NCBI GenBank assembly: GCA_027065635.1
Contig: JAMONQ010000008.1
Location: 1-5,986, forward strand
Direction: 5' to 3'
From: Campylobacterales bacterium
Lineage (GTDB): Bacteria; Campylobacterota; Campylobacteria; Campylobacterales; Hydrogenimonadaceae
Length of the DNA: 5,986 nt
The translations under genes were made by a program, and so were the position numbers. The notes below the pieces were generated by a model that had not been told where the DNA came from, did no database searches, and worked only from the letters and a program-made list of their open reading frames with translations. How positions within the stretch are numbered: the first letter of the stretch is position 1; each line of letters starts with the position of its first letter. Shown here one piece after another: positions 5,827 to 5,986 of the stretch.

Positions 5827-5986
5827 GTGTTCACCGGACTGATTCGAGAGATGGCCGAAGTGATCTCCTATGAAAACAATCTCTTGAAGCTAAGAGCTAC
5901 ATACAGACCAAAAATAGGTGACTCCATAGCGGTAAACGGCATCTGTCTCACTGTCGTAACGCTTTTTGAAGGTGGGTTTGGGCTGG
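5827..5986 (+). CDS. ribE: Riboflavin synthase alpha chain (partial, C-terminus beyond window)
   Basis: Riboflavin synthase converts two molecules of 6,7-dimethyl-8-ribityllumazine into riboflavin and a pyrimidine that is recycled, the last step of riboflavin synthesis. The 53 visible residues start MFTGLIREMAEV, the hallmark N-terminus of the enzyme (M-F-T-G-[IL]-I-x-E), which forms part of the trimer interface and active site. G-D-S-I-A-V-N-G-I-C-L-T-V at residues 31-43 is the conserved lumazine-binding motif of the first of the two repeated barrels. The GTG start is fixed by the family N-terminus and by AAAGGAG seven bases upstream. The frame is open to the right edge; about three quarters of the roughly 200-residue protein is missing. 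The gene is also called ribC in some species. Confidence 0.93.
   Translation, partial: MFTGLIREMAEVISYENNLLKLRATYRPKIGDSIAVNGICLTVVTLFEGGFGL

Overview
The window looks like chromosomal DNA from a Campylobacterota (epsilonproteobacterial) lineage, probably a free-living, respiring one of the Sulfurovum/Sulfurimonas/Hydrogenimonas kind. This is inferred from a petA-petB cytochrome bc1 operon with a menaquinol-type Rieske sequence, TATAAT -10 boxes with poor -35 boxes, frequent AGA and ATA codons, and tight operons with AAAGGAG-type ribosome binding sites. The exact genus cannot be fixed from the sequence alone.

Layout. Positions 1-1216 (minus strand) hold the respiratory genes: petA (Rieske iron-sulfur protein, 710-1216) followed by petB (cytochrome b, 699 down to the window edge, partial). 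Positions 1217-1440 carry a clear -10 box for the pet operon and a weak hairpin behind the next operon. Positions 1441-4198 (minus strand) are a two-gene unit: mnmG, the tRNA wobble-uridine modification enzyme, followed a few bases later by an unrecognised protein with glycosyltransferase-B/PseG-like features. Positions 4199-4290 are a compact divergent promoter region. Positions 4291-5814 (plus strand) encode an unusual 507-residue protein: a degenerate cold-shock-like OB domain, a long helical/coiled-coil middle, and a C-terminal receiver domain in which the phosphoacceptor aspartate is asparagine. It is followed after 12 bases by ribE (riboflavin synthase alpha chain, partial, 5827 to the edge).

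How they fit together. petA and petB build two of the three catalytic subunits of the quinol:cytochrome c oxidoreductase; the cytochrome c1 gene would be expected just outside the left edge. mnmG (FAD-dependent) and ribE (flavin synthesis) lie on opposite sides of one promoter region. The least explained part is the pseudo-receiver protein: its domain combination and missing phosphorylation site suggest a non-phosphorylated scaffold or nucleic-acid-associated regulator. There are no RNA genes, mobile elements, CRISPR arrays or obvious horizontally acquired segments.
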